Assembly: GCF_009727055.1 (NCBI RefSeq)
Contig: NC_052350.1
Span: 17,282,645-17,346,644 of the forward strand
Length of the DNA: 64,000 bases
Source: Benincasa hispida
Taxonomy: Eukaryota; Streptophyta; Magnoliopsida; Cucurbitales; Cucurbitaceae
Reading direction: 5' to 3'
In this document: positions 24,269 through 34,249 of the stretch, piece by piece
How the letters are laid out: the number at the start of each line of letters is the position of its first letter
Position numbering within the stretch: the first letter of the stretch is position 1
Program-made: the position numbers and the translations under genes
Notes under the pieces: generated by a model
The model's database searches: none
The model's input: only the letters and a program-made list of their open reading frames with translations
What the model was told of the DNA's origin: nothing

Positions 24269-24699
24269 TCTTCACCGTTTCAGATGTTGTGGCCCATCTC
24301 CAAGTTCTTCTTCTCATCAATCCTAAACTTCTGCAGGGTCACCATGTTCCTGATCTGGCTACTACCATGACCACTTATCATCTTAGTGGCTCAATTCTTT
24401 ATTTGATGGTTGTATTCTTCAACTGTTTCCATTGAATCTCATGATTTTGAGTCTTTGGTGTGCTTGCTTTAGGAGAGAAAACACCAAGTGGATGAGGTGT
24501 TACTATGCAATCTATTTTATCTATAGATGTGAGTGTTTTCCTCTTCTCAACACACGAATTTGATGCCTTTGTTTTTTTTTTCTTACACCTATAAAAGAGG
24601 AGTGTTTTGTTGTTGGTTTGGTTTGGTGGTTGGTTATGGTCTTAATTGGTTGTTGTTTGGATTTTGTGGTTCTGAATTGGTGGTTGTCTAGATTCTATA
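24269..24699 (+). mobile_element. Sirevirus internal 3' part
   Basis: This is a continuation of the env-like region and untranslated tail after the nested element. From 24570 it is T/G-rich (TTGGTTTGGTGGTTGG). No intact frame and no clear polypurine tract before the 3' LTR. Confidence 0.5.
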
Positions 24700-25632
24700 T
24701 GTTTTAGTTTTCTCAAAGACAATGGTGCTGAAAATATCTCAAATAAAGTTTTAAACATCCAGTTCTGACATCAAAATTTTTCATGTAGAATATTTTCCTT
24801 ATCTGAAAATATATGTCTGTGATATTTAGTCCGATTTGTTCCTTTTTTGAAGCACGATTTTTTTTATTCCAAATAAGACTTTATTTCTTGATTAGATTCG
24901 ATCATTTAAAATGAGTTTTGCAGACCATTTAAGATTGCCGCATTTTTTGTAATTGAGCAAGACGTTTTCTGTACTTTGGCCAAATTATTCTACATCGTGT
25001 TCTTGCTCATTTTGCTCACTAGTCTGTCGTGCATATTCTTCATTCATTGAGCACAAGATTTCGAAGAGTTTCACGGTTTTAAGGGGAGCCTAAGCATTAA
25101 TGTCAGAGAAGGATTCATAGTCTTTGGGGGGGGGGGGGGGGTGTGCTATAATTCAACTTCAGAAAAGGAGTTCTTTATCTTAGGAGAACCTGAGATTTGT
25201 GAGTAAAGGGAGTTTGCTATTCAAAGGAGGATAATCAAGTTGAGAGGAGTCTCACACACTGCCAGGTGTCGAAGTGTCAGACACTAATATTAACAAACTT
25301 AGGGGGAGCCTAAGTTCAGTTTAGAGGGATTCTCACATCTAGGGGGAGTCTAAGTGATGTGTGAGTTAAGCTCTACATGAGCCAATGTACTAGTTAATGT
25401 ATTACAGATAAGTACTACATTGTAAACTGCTTAAGTCTTTAATATTAGTAGATTATTTTTCCTAGGCACTCTGCCCCCAAGACGTAGGTGTTTATCACCG
25501 AACTGGGTTACGAACTCTTGTGTGCCTTTACTTGTTTACTTGTTTTAGGTATTAATGTTGTTACAATTGTTGTTAGTGCTTTCTATTTAACATCCATACA
25601 TTGAGTGATGAGTCATCATATTTCCTTTTTCA
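24700..25632 (+). mobile_element. 3' LTR of large Sirevirus element
   Basis: Partner of 11950-12801 in the same orientation; it begins TGTTTTAG and ends CCTTTTTCA. It includes a 16-base G run at 25126-25141 where the other LTR has a short AGGGGGAGCC block. The paired LTRs define an element of about 13.7 kb, of which 4.9 kb is the nested insertion. Confidence 0.75.
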
Positions 25633-27188
25633 AGAACAGACCATGAAATGTTTAGTCCTCTTTATAAAACCAATATTGTAAGAGACTTACATTTCACCAA
25701 GATAACCATTAATCTTATTCGTCTTATTCACCACCTTCTTTCTCAATCGATTTCAAACGACGACCATTGATCCTTACTTGCTTCGTCGCCCATACGGTTT
25801 CACTTGATATCCTTAATCTGACAATCATCAATAAATTGCACATGAAAGCCACGTTCGATAGTACACAGTATATATGTTATTTCTACATTTTATTTTCATT
25901 GTCAAATGTATGTGGTTTTGTTTCAATTAATCTAAGGACGTCATATATGTGTATACATATGATGAAGTATGTAGAATATACATATGTATATATGAAAAAA
26001 AAAATGTGGAATATATATTTTAATATAAACTAGACTAAAATTAAAATATGGAGTTACTATATAACAACTTTCGTTACTTGTTCTAAATACATTTGGAATA
26101 TTAACTCCGTATATATTTGAAATAAATCTTGTATATACCTAAGAACGAAACACATACTGAAACGAAGATTTAATTAAATACAATCAATCGAAATTGGGGA
26201 TTGTTGATTTTTAAAGTCAAATTTTAAAATTTGAAAAGAAAAAGGGGGAAATTTAATTGATTAGACAAATTTTTAACTAATTGGACCACTCCTAAAATAA
26301 AGAGAATGATATTAAGAAAAATCTTGCCTTAATGGAATAATGAGAATAAGAACACAAAAGAATATTAAGAATTTTAAAAAAATGAAAATGTTAATTTTGT
26401 CCAAAGTGGTAAAAACTCTGAATGACAATCCTGTTGGGTAACCTTTTATTCTTTATTTTTTGTTTTTGATTTTTATTTTTCTTAAGTACAATAATTAAAT
26501 TATTAGCCAAATTTTAAAAACAAGAATCAAGTTCTTAAAAATGATTGTTTTTAGCTTTAGAAAATTTTGTTGATTTTTGAAAATATTGATAAAATATAGA
26601 CAATAGAATAGTGAATAATTTAGACTTAAAATAATTTTTTTTATAGGCATTAATATTCAAAAACAAAAAACTAAAAACCGTATAAAGTGATTTGCTCTAA
26701 TATCAATGAATCTGGACTGGGCTCAGACTTTGGTCATTTATAGACAACTCTTTCGTTTAGTTGTGAGGCTTCAGAGTTTGAGCCCAAGTTGTTATTCCTC
26801 AAAAATAAATAACAAAGAAAAAGCACAAATTTAACTGAATTTCCAGCCCTCAGTACAAATGTAATAAAATATCATTTACGGTCACTGTGCTATATTTAGA
26901 TTAGTATACTCTAACCTAGGATACATAGAAAATTGTCAAAGTGAACATAGCTTCGTTGTGACATAAGGATGTGTTAAAAATTTTTCATTTAATTTCACAA
27001 TCAAGGTAGAGATTCTTCTAGGAGAATTCATGGGAATGAGTTCCACAAAGATAATTTTTCTATTTTGTCTTTTTGTTTAATCAAGTTAATTCCATACAAA
27101 TAATTTGAATTTAAATAAAAATCACTCAATCTTTTTATTAGAATCAAATAACCTATCATATTATCCATGTATATGATCTTAATTTAAA
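25633..27188. other. AT-rich intergenic stretch
   Basis: No gene is seen. 26430-26700 resembles the repeat at 56551-57140 (TTAAATTATTAGCCAAATTTTAAAAACAAG, AATTTAGACTTAAAATAAT) and is probably a degenerate small non-autonomous element. 25900-26035 is rich in TATACATATG-like steps. Confidence 0.5.
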
Positions 27189-27197
27189 TATTCAATT

Positions 27198-28222
27198 GGT
27201 TTAAACTCTATTTTAATCTATGAACTATAAACTTGGTACTATTTTAGTCCTTAAACTTTTAAAAATATTTGTTTTAGTCTTTTAAACTTTAAAAAGTGCT
27301 TGTTTTAATCCTACCGTTGAGATTTTGTTAACTCTAACAGGATTGTAAGACCACTTCTATTTTTAAATAAGTTGCATCTAAATGACTTTGTCTATTAGGT
27401 GAAATTTTGTTGACTCTTATCACATGTTCAAGCAAAAACAAGCTTCATTTCTTCACCTTTTTGATTAAATATTTTAGAAACAGGAAAAAATAATGTCAAA
27501 AAGGACATCTATTAAATCAATTTTAATGAAGAAAGCGAACAAATTAATGACCTGAATACTAGCAGTGGTGGCTTCCTAACCAAATTGAAGGCAGCATAGC
27601 AATTTCATGTTTCATGTAATTCACTATCGTCTCTCGCTTATTCCTCAATAGCTATCTCATCAAACTATTGTCACTATTATTTTGTTCCCACCAGAACAAA
27701 ATAAAAAGTCAATCAACTAATCCCTATTACTGTTATAAGGAAATAACAAAAATTGATGAATAAAGAAAACCTCATTTCTCATAAGCTTCATGCCCTAAAA
27801 TCAATGGCTCCCATTTACCAATATTTAAAACAAAATGGGATGACTCAGAAAACAAAAATCTTGAAACTCATTTATGAAAAAAAAAAAAAATAGTATCATT
27901 TAGAGGAGTTGTAGCCACAGCGGAGGAAGGTGATGAATTGCTTGACAATCTTGATGGAACAAGCATTGACTTTAGTGGTGGCGCTCATGGCTGGAGAAAA
28001 ATAAATGGTAACAATTTACAAAGAAGAAGAAGAGCGGCATCGAGGGAGTGGATAAAAACTACAAGCTACCTCACAATTTTGTTAATGTTAATGGAATCTT
28101 AATAGTAGAGACCAAAATAAGTATTTTTAAAAAATTTAAAGATTAAAACGAACGTTTTTAAAAGTTTAAGGACCAAAATAAAAGAAAATTCATAGTTAAG
28201 AAACCAAAATAGGATTTAAACC
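27198..28222. mobile_element. Mutator-like inverted-repeat element (1,025 bp)
   Basis: The ends are inverted repeats of over 100 bp: the left starts GGTTTAAACTCTATTTTAAT, and the right, read in reverse complement, starts GGTTTAAATCCTATTTTGGT. The element is flanked by a perfect 9-bp direct repeat TATTCAATT at 27189-27197 and 28223-28231. Long terminal inverted repeats with a 9-bp duplication are the signature of Mutator-like elements. No transposase is inside, so it is non-autonomous. The interior (27540-28060) has a different composition from the ends and carries a short open frame. Confidence 0.8.
27896..27988 (-). CDS. Small ORF (30 aa) inside Mutator-like element
   Basis: On the minus strand an ATG opens a 30-codon frame ending in TGA. 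The peptide begins MSATTKVNACSIKIVKQF and continues with a Cys/Gly-Tyr tail ending in Lys. It lies in a locally GC-richer part of the element, with a T/C-rich leader (CTCTTCTTCTTCTTTG on the minus strand) before it, as in plant mRNAs. I do not recognise the family; it could be a captured 3' or 5' gene fragment or a chance frame. No intron signals are obvious. Confidence 0.3.
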   Translation of the reverse strand: MSATTKVNACSIKIVKQFITFLRCGYNSSK

Positions 28223-28454
28223 TATTCAATTCAAACATACATTAATGGAAAATGGGGTGAGAATGGAGCCCCTTTTCGTTTAGTTTACATATATATATAT
28301 ATAAATAAATAAATAATCCCTCCACTCCCTTTTCATTCCCTACCCATACGGAGAATCTATGTGCGAGACTCGTTCCCTTTGGAAGAAAATGAATATCTCT
28401 AATTGGAATTGGAAGGTACTTTCAAATATTTCGCTATTGATTATTATTACTAAT

Positions 28455-28939
28455 AAGGTTAAAAATCAATTTTACCTAAACTTTCATAGTAGTAACATTT
28501 AGTCCTTAAACTTTAGTTTGTAATAATTTGGTCTCTATACTTTACGTTTTGAAACAATTTAGTCCCTAAATTTTACTATGTAATAATTTAATCTATATAT
28601 TTTAAAATTTGTAACAACTTAGTCCCTAATATAGAAACTAATGATAGATTTAATGAGACTTCATGCATAAATAAACAGTTAAATTAAATAGACTCAATTT
28701 TTTGCAAAATATAAATTCTACATCATAAAATATTAAAAATCAACATCTAATTTTGGTGAAATTTTTACATGAGAGACTAAATTGTTACAATTTTAAAAGT
28801 ATAAAGATTAATAAATTATATTAAAGTTTATTGACGAAATCGTTATAAAATTAAAAAAATACAAAAACTAAATTATTACGAACTTTGATAGGCTAAATTG
28901 TTATTTTAAAAAAAATTAAGAAAAATGATTTTTAACCTT
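28455..28939. mobile_element. Small inverted-repeat element (485 bp), Mutator-like
   Basis: It begins AAGGTTAAAAATCAATTTTA and ends with the inverse (ATGATTTTTAACCTT). The arms share TTTAGTCCCTAAA-type sequence. It is flanked by 9-bp direct repeats with one mismatch (ATTACTAAT at 28446-28454; ATTATTAAT at 28940-28948). It has no coding capacity. Confidence 0.7.
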
Positions 28940-29029
28940 ATTATTAATATTGTTAATTGTTATTATTTTTGATAAACATATCACCACACGCACTAAATGA
29001 AACGGGAAACAGTTTTTAATCATTCCTCC

Positions 29030-29340
29030 AACTGCCAAGTGGACGCCATGGTGGCGTAAAATCAATCAATTTAACGTCGGAGATATTGACACGTGTAATC
29101 ATATGAAAATCTTGTCAGCCGACAAGAGTTGAATGGCTCAGACAAGACTCGGTCAATTTGGATATTATGGAAAGGACAAGTGTATTGTGGGGCCCAATAG
29201 ACAACTGGCACGCATTATTTTAATTTCCATCCATTCACTGTTCCTTCCCCTCCGAAGTCCAAACAAACTTTATCAATCATCTTCATCTACAATACAAAAT
29301 ATCCTAGTTTTGTTCTCTTCCAACTCTATAAATACAAAAA
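29030..29340 (+). promoter_or_regulatory. Promoter-like stretch without a recognisable gene
   Basis: This relatively GC-rich island contains GACACGTGT (29088-29096, an ABRE/G-box core), GGGGCCCAA near 29190, and TATAAATA at 29327-29334, in the spacing of a plant promoter. No believable coding region follows: the frame 29133-29414 overlaps the motifs and has no known domain, and downstream sequence is AT-rich. It may be the remains of a deleted gene. Confidence 0.35.
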
Positions 29341-30550
29341 ATTTATCCTTTTCTAATTTAATTATTATTACAAAATATAATGATTCAAAACTCTTCACTT
29401 TACGATTATTTTAACTTCACTTTTTATCATTTTCAATATTGAAACATACGCCTCCTTGTTGACAAAACTCTTCTCAAAATATTAAATCACAATTATATAT
29501 GCATTGATTAAAAAAACAAAAAAAAAATTTAGTGCGTATATCAAACTTCGCTTTCAAATCAAAACTCTACAAATATTTAAAAAAAAAATCGTAAAAAATA
29601 GCACGTTTAAGTTTTATCTTACAAAATTAGTACACTTTTTGAAAACTCGTAAAAATAATTTTTCTTAATCCATCTCGGATAATATCAACTAGAGATTCTA
29701 GTTAAAAACCAACTTTTTCCAATTTATCGATTGTTTGGGACTTTCTCGATACCTCTCACCAGATTATATACCAAGATTATGTACATCTCGGTATTAATAC
29801 CGGACAAAATAACATCGAGATTCATATATTTGAGCTCTCTCGATGAAATTTTGGACATAATTAACATTGGAATTCATATATTTGAATTTTCTCGGTGGAA
29901 TCTCAAGCAGGATTAACATCTAAATTTTGTATATATCCCAAATCTTACCCATTTTTCCAAAAAATTGATATTTCCCAAAATTTAAAAATGTTGAATCAAT
30001 TTGAAAAATCTATTTCAATAATTGATAAATCCATTTGAAATTTTGGAAATTCATATAACAGTGAAAATATGAATTACGCTAAATATTTGAAAAATTACGT
30101 AATAATTTAATATAATATTTATTAAACATAACCAAATTTGGAGAAAATTTGAAAACAATATAAGATTTGGTATAAGATTTGGAAAGATAACATAAAAAGA
30201 ATTTAGCAAATCTCGATGTGTAATCAAGGTCAACTTTTTAACTAATTCTTCGTGGTCGATCTTGCCCGAGATGGGCTGAGAAAAACTATTTTTACGAGTT
30301 TTCAAAAAACGTTCTAGTTTTATAAGGTGAAAACCTAAATGTGCTATCTTTTACAATTTTCATATTAAAAGCATCATTTTTTAAGTAATTTTATAAACTA
30401 AAATGTGTATACGATCAAAAGTTAGTAGTCCGAATTTTTAATTTGAGAGATTGTATTAATTGAAACTCCAAATTAATAATGGAATCAATTCCAGTCTTAA
30501 AATATTTTGTAAATAACTGTGAAAAAATCCAGCATGATAAAAGGGAAATT
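29340..30550. other. AT-rich intergenic stretch
   Basis: No gene is seen. 29740-29930 has a loose repeat (ATTCATATATTTGA twice, 52 bases apart, each near a CTCGATG/CTCGGTG). Confidence 0.5.
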
Positions 30551-30723
30551 TGTACAGATGACCTAAAAATTGGGCCAGAAAATGTCAAATGACCCAAATT
30601 TTGAAAGAAATACCGAATGACTCTTTGCTGACCTCAAATTCAGATGAAATTGCCAAAATATACTCGCGCGCACGTAGAAAATCATTCACTCTCGCTCACT
30701 CTTGCTCTCCTCTCGCTTTCGTT

Positions 30724-31926
30724 GATGATCCATTTGCAAATATCCATAGAACAATGGATCATCTTCTCTCCCCCTCTCTCATCATATTTCTCGCTCTCTC
30801 TTCTTCTCTCTCCATATATCTCTCTCTCTATCCCTTTCTCTCTCACTCTCTCTCAGTCTCAGTCTGGTTCTCTCTCACTTTTTTTAGTTTTATCAACTTT
30901 GGTTTTGCTTAAGTTGGTCAGAGAATAAGTCATGAGCATCATCGACAGAGAAGAAGAACAGTTAACGCCCTGTAAGTTGGATTTTCAATGCCACCAAGAA
31001 GAAAGAACAAGAAAATTGGATCATTTGCCATTTTGGACTCAATTTTTGGAACATCCATATAAATATTCCAAGATAAAAGTACATATTTCATATTAGTGGA
31101 ATGTTTNTTGATGATCCATTTGCAAATATCCATAGAACAATGGATCATCTTCTTCCCCCTCTCACCCATCTCGCTCTCTCCGGTCTTGCTCTCGCTTATT
31201 TCACTCTCATCAGTCTCGCTTACCCCTCTCATCCATGTGCTTTACTCTCTCTCCATATCTCTCGTGCTCTCTCCATAGCTCTCTCTCTCCATATATCTCA
31301 TCTCTCTCCCTCTCACTCCATATCTCTCATTCTCTCTCCCTCTATATGTGTCACTCTCTCCCCCTCTCTCATCATATTTCTCGCTCTCTCTCCTTCTCTC
31401 TCCATATATCTCTCTCTCTATCCCTTTCTCTCTCACTCCCTCTCTCGCTCTCTCTCAGTCTCAGTCTCGTTCTCTCTCGCTTTTTTTAGTTTTATCAACT
31501 TTGGTTTTGCTTAAGTTGGTCAGAGAATAAGTCATGAGCATCATCGACAGAGAAGAAGAACAGTTAACGCCCTGCAAGTTGGATTTTCAATGCCACCAAG
31601 AAGAAAGAACAAGAATAAAGAATAAAAGTTTTTTATCGAGTTCGAATCTGAAGAAGAAGAAGAAGGAAAGAGGAAAAAAAAGAAAAAGAAAAAGAAGGTC
31701 ACATCAGAGAAGAAGAAAATAGTAAGAGAGAAATAAATCTAAAGAACAATTTTGTAACTTCACTAAGAGAGAAATAAATCTAAAGAACAAATTCGTAACT
31801 TCACTCATGTATGACATCATATTTTTTAAAAAAAATTGGATCATTTGCCATTTTGGACTCAATTTTTGGAACATCCATATAAATATTCCAAGATAAAAGT
31901 ACATATTTTATGTTAACGGAATGTTT
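30724..31926. repeat. CT-rich block duplicated around a single N
   Basis: 30726-31106 and 31108-31926 share their order: GATCCATTTGCAAATATCCA, a CTCTCT tract, AAGTTGGTCAGAGAATAAG, CATCATCGACAGAGAAGAAG, then GAACATCCATATAAATATTCC. The second copy has about 210 extra bases of CT tract and about 220 extra bases (GAA-rich plus a CTAAAGAACAA repeat). One N lies at 31107. The long Ser/Leu frames here are translations of the CT tract and not proteins. Confidence 0.75.
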
Positions 31927-32999
31927 CTACTATCCACTTGAATCTAGTGGTTCTAACTAAAATTAGATTCATATTTTTATTTAATACGAAAATTTGAAAG
32001 TGAAGGCTTTCGAATCTCTTGCTTTATGGTCAAATGAATTCATGAATTCACGCTTGAATTGATCGATACTATTTAAGGTTGTCCAAGGCAAAGTTCAAAG
32101 TCCACAAACAGGCCCAAGCCTAAAGGATACCATGAAAGGACATAGAGGAGTACGCATTCTAAAAGGAAAATGTCAATACCTCGAGATTTGGGTCAACCAG
32201 CAGAAGCAGTATATATATACCCATACTTATAAACAAGTCGGGATCGAACTGACACCCTATAACCTCGAGCACCTAAAACGTCCTTGATATCTTTGTCGTT
32301 ACATGTAATTGTAGCCAGGTCTTAGAACACAAGTTCATAAATAGTCCAATTCAATCATCTTAAATGAAAAATGGTAAGTAATCTTCGAAGGAGAGATCTG
32401 ATCTTATTTATTTTTGTGCTTAGTTGAATCAATCATTTATTGTACTAACTTAAACATCAAAGTACAGTCATTCAACACCACATCGATTCAAGAATCTCTT
32501 ATGCGTGTCAGTTTGAAAGATATCGAAACAAGCTAGTGAAATCAGAATACAAAGGAAAAAAATCTAGAAGTGGAAATTAGTTTATTTAATTTATATCGAT
32601 TTCGTAAAAATGAATATATACTTAGAGCAGAAATGGTGTTTTTTTCCCTCGAAATATCTTATTGTACCGAAGACAATGACATCTTAGCAACAAATTATTC
32701 AATTCAGACATTACAAGGGAACGAAGATATACAATTGCCTTTACAAATAAAAAAATAAATAAAATTGCGCAATGCTATCTACATCAGGCTTTTGATGCTT
32801 ATCCAGGTCAAATAGTTGTTGTACATAAACTTATTTTTTTAAAAAAGCTAATGACCTTTATTAGTCAAAAAGTATAATTAAACTACTCAAAGAATAATTC
32901 GAAATACGCCACTGGCACTTTTTAAAAAAAAATTAAAAATAAAAAAATATATTCATACAAATTTCAAAATTAATCAGGAGTCTAGGTTCCACGGGAACA
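31927..32999. other. Intergenic stretch
   Basis: No gene is seen. It has mixed AT-rich sequence and only short frames. Transcript tail sequence of the tetraspanin gene probably begins near 33000. Confidence 0.5.
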
Positions 33000-33169
33000 C
33001 GAAAGTCCCCAAATTTTATTCATATATCACAGCAAATAATAGCCATAAAACAGCTACAAGAAAACAATACCACTAAATACATCCCTACATAGCTGAAACT
33101 AGAACACAAAATCAAAACAGAGCATGATCAATGAAATAAATTAAACACAAAAATCAAATTCTAGTGAGT

Positions 33170-34079
33170 TCATTTCCATCTGGGATAGTGATTCTCCTCT
33201 TTACTGTTCCTGAAAGCGCAGCATCCAATGGAGTAAACAATGATGAGAAATACCAATATAACAATATTAATAATCGCCACTTTCTTCCAGTTCCTCTTCA
33301 AATTATCCAACACTCCACCTTTGCAAGATTCGCAATTGAAGCACAGAGTTTCAGGGTTATTATCCCACAAAGCACAATCTGGATTCGAAGAACTTGAAGA
33401 ATTCGACGGTTTAGACCACTGAGTTGGCGCCATGTATGTGAACTTACACTCATCTGCCGGTTTGCAGCACCCAGACTACAGAGCATTAAACAAAAAATCT
33501 TGTTAGTTATGAAATTAATGGAGGGGTTTAGTTAAATTCCCCTTTTAATTAAAATCGAAAGCGAAATCGTACCTGAATTGAAGATAAGTGTTCTTGGTAG
33601 AATTGCTCAACGGTATCGCGGGTGTACTTTTGGTTGAATTCAGAACAGACCTTGCCGTCGACCAAACAGCTTCTGATTCTGTTCCAGTCTTTGTTGTTTC
33701 TAACGCGATTCTGGAGCCAGTTGGAGTAATCACCGAGTCTGTACTCCTTGTAGCCTCTGTTCGAGAGAACTTTTCCGGCGCCTCTATTGGTGACGGCGAA
33801 GGCGAACATGGTGAAGATGAAGAGGAGGACGATGAGAAGGAACATGACGAAAAGGTAAATCCAGAGAAGCCATCTCACGCGACAGCACGCGCCGATGAAA
33901 CCCGCGAGTGAGACAAGCAGAAGGAAAACTCCGATGACGATGACGGGCGTGTCGAGAAATTTCTCACAGTCGGAGGTGCCCTGTCGGCTGAGCCATATAC
34001 CACCGGCGATGATTGGAATAGAGAGCAAAAAGGTAATGAAATTGAGAATCCCAACAAGATTATTGCTGAGTTTCACCAT
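33170..34079 (-). CDS. TET8: Tetraspanin, TET8-like (2 exons, 270 aa)
   Basis: Four-pass membrane protein of plasma membrane and vesicle microdomains. The coding exons on the minus strand are 34079-33573 (169 codons) and 33475-33170 (101 codons plus stop). The intron of 97 bases has GT/AG ends and sits exactly before SGCC, the position conserved in plant tetraspanins. The start MVKLSNNLVGILNF matches the family N-terminus; an ATG 27 bases upstream in frame is less likely. Transmembrane segments are at residues about 7-29, 43-67, 72-97 and 235-256. The large extracellular loop holds GCCK (171-174) plus CALW, CFNCESC and a Ser-rich run. The C-terminal tail begins CCAFRN, a likely palmitoylation site. 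The length equals the Arabidopsis TET8/TET9 group (about 270). No defects are visible. The assignment to TET8 rather than TET9 is by resemblance only. Confidence 0.93.
33476..33572 (-). other. Intron of TET8-like gene
   Basis: Phase-0 intron with donor GTACGATTTCGC and acceptor ATGCTCTGTAG on the minus strand; it is short and AT-rich. Confidence 0.9.
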
Positions 34080-34179
34080 GGTTTTGAAATCAGAAAAACA
34101 GAGCACAACCCAGAATCTGAAAACCAGTGAAGAAAGAAGAAGAAGAAGATTGGAAGTGAATGGTGGGTTTTGGGTTAGT

Positions 34180-34217
34180 CTTATAGAGTATTGGGAAGGC
34201 GCGTTTAGGTGACGTCA
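34180..34217 (-). promoter_or_regulatory. TET8-like core promoter
   Basis: A TATA-like CTATAAG (minus strand, 34180-34186) lies about 100 bases above the ATG, giving an expected transcript start near 34150. A perfect palindrome TGACGTCA at 34210-34217 is the classic binding core of TGA/C-box bZIP factors. The 5' UTR would be TC-rich (CTTCTTCTTCTTCTTTC). Confidence 0.55.
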
Positions 34218-34249
34218 GGGGTTTCTTGGATATTTCATAAGAGAGAGGA

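Noticed and set aside
30589..31514. Ser/Leu-rich hydrophobic frames on both strands
   Set aside because: They are six-frame readings of a CTCTCT tract; no codon bias, domain or promoter supports them.
33164..34212. Plus-strand frames and alternate minus frames across the TET8-like gene
   Set aside because: They are antisense or out-of-frame readings of well-recognised tetraspanin exons.
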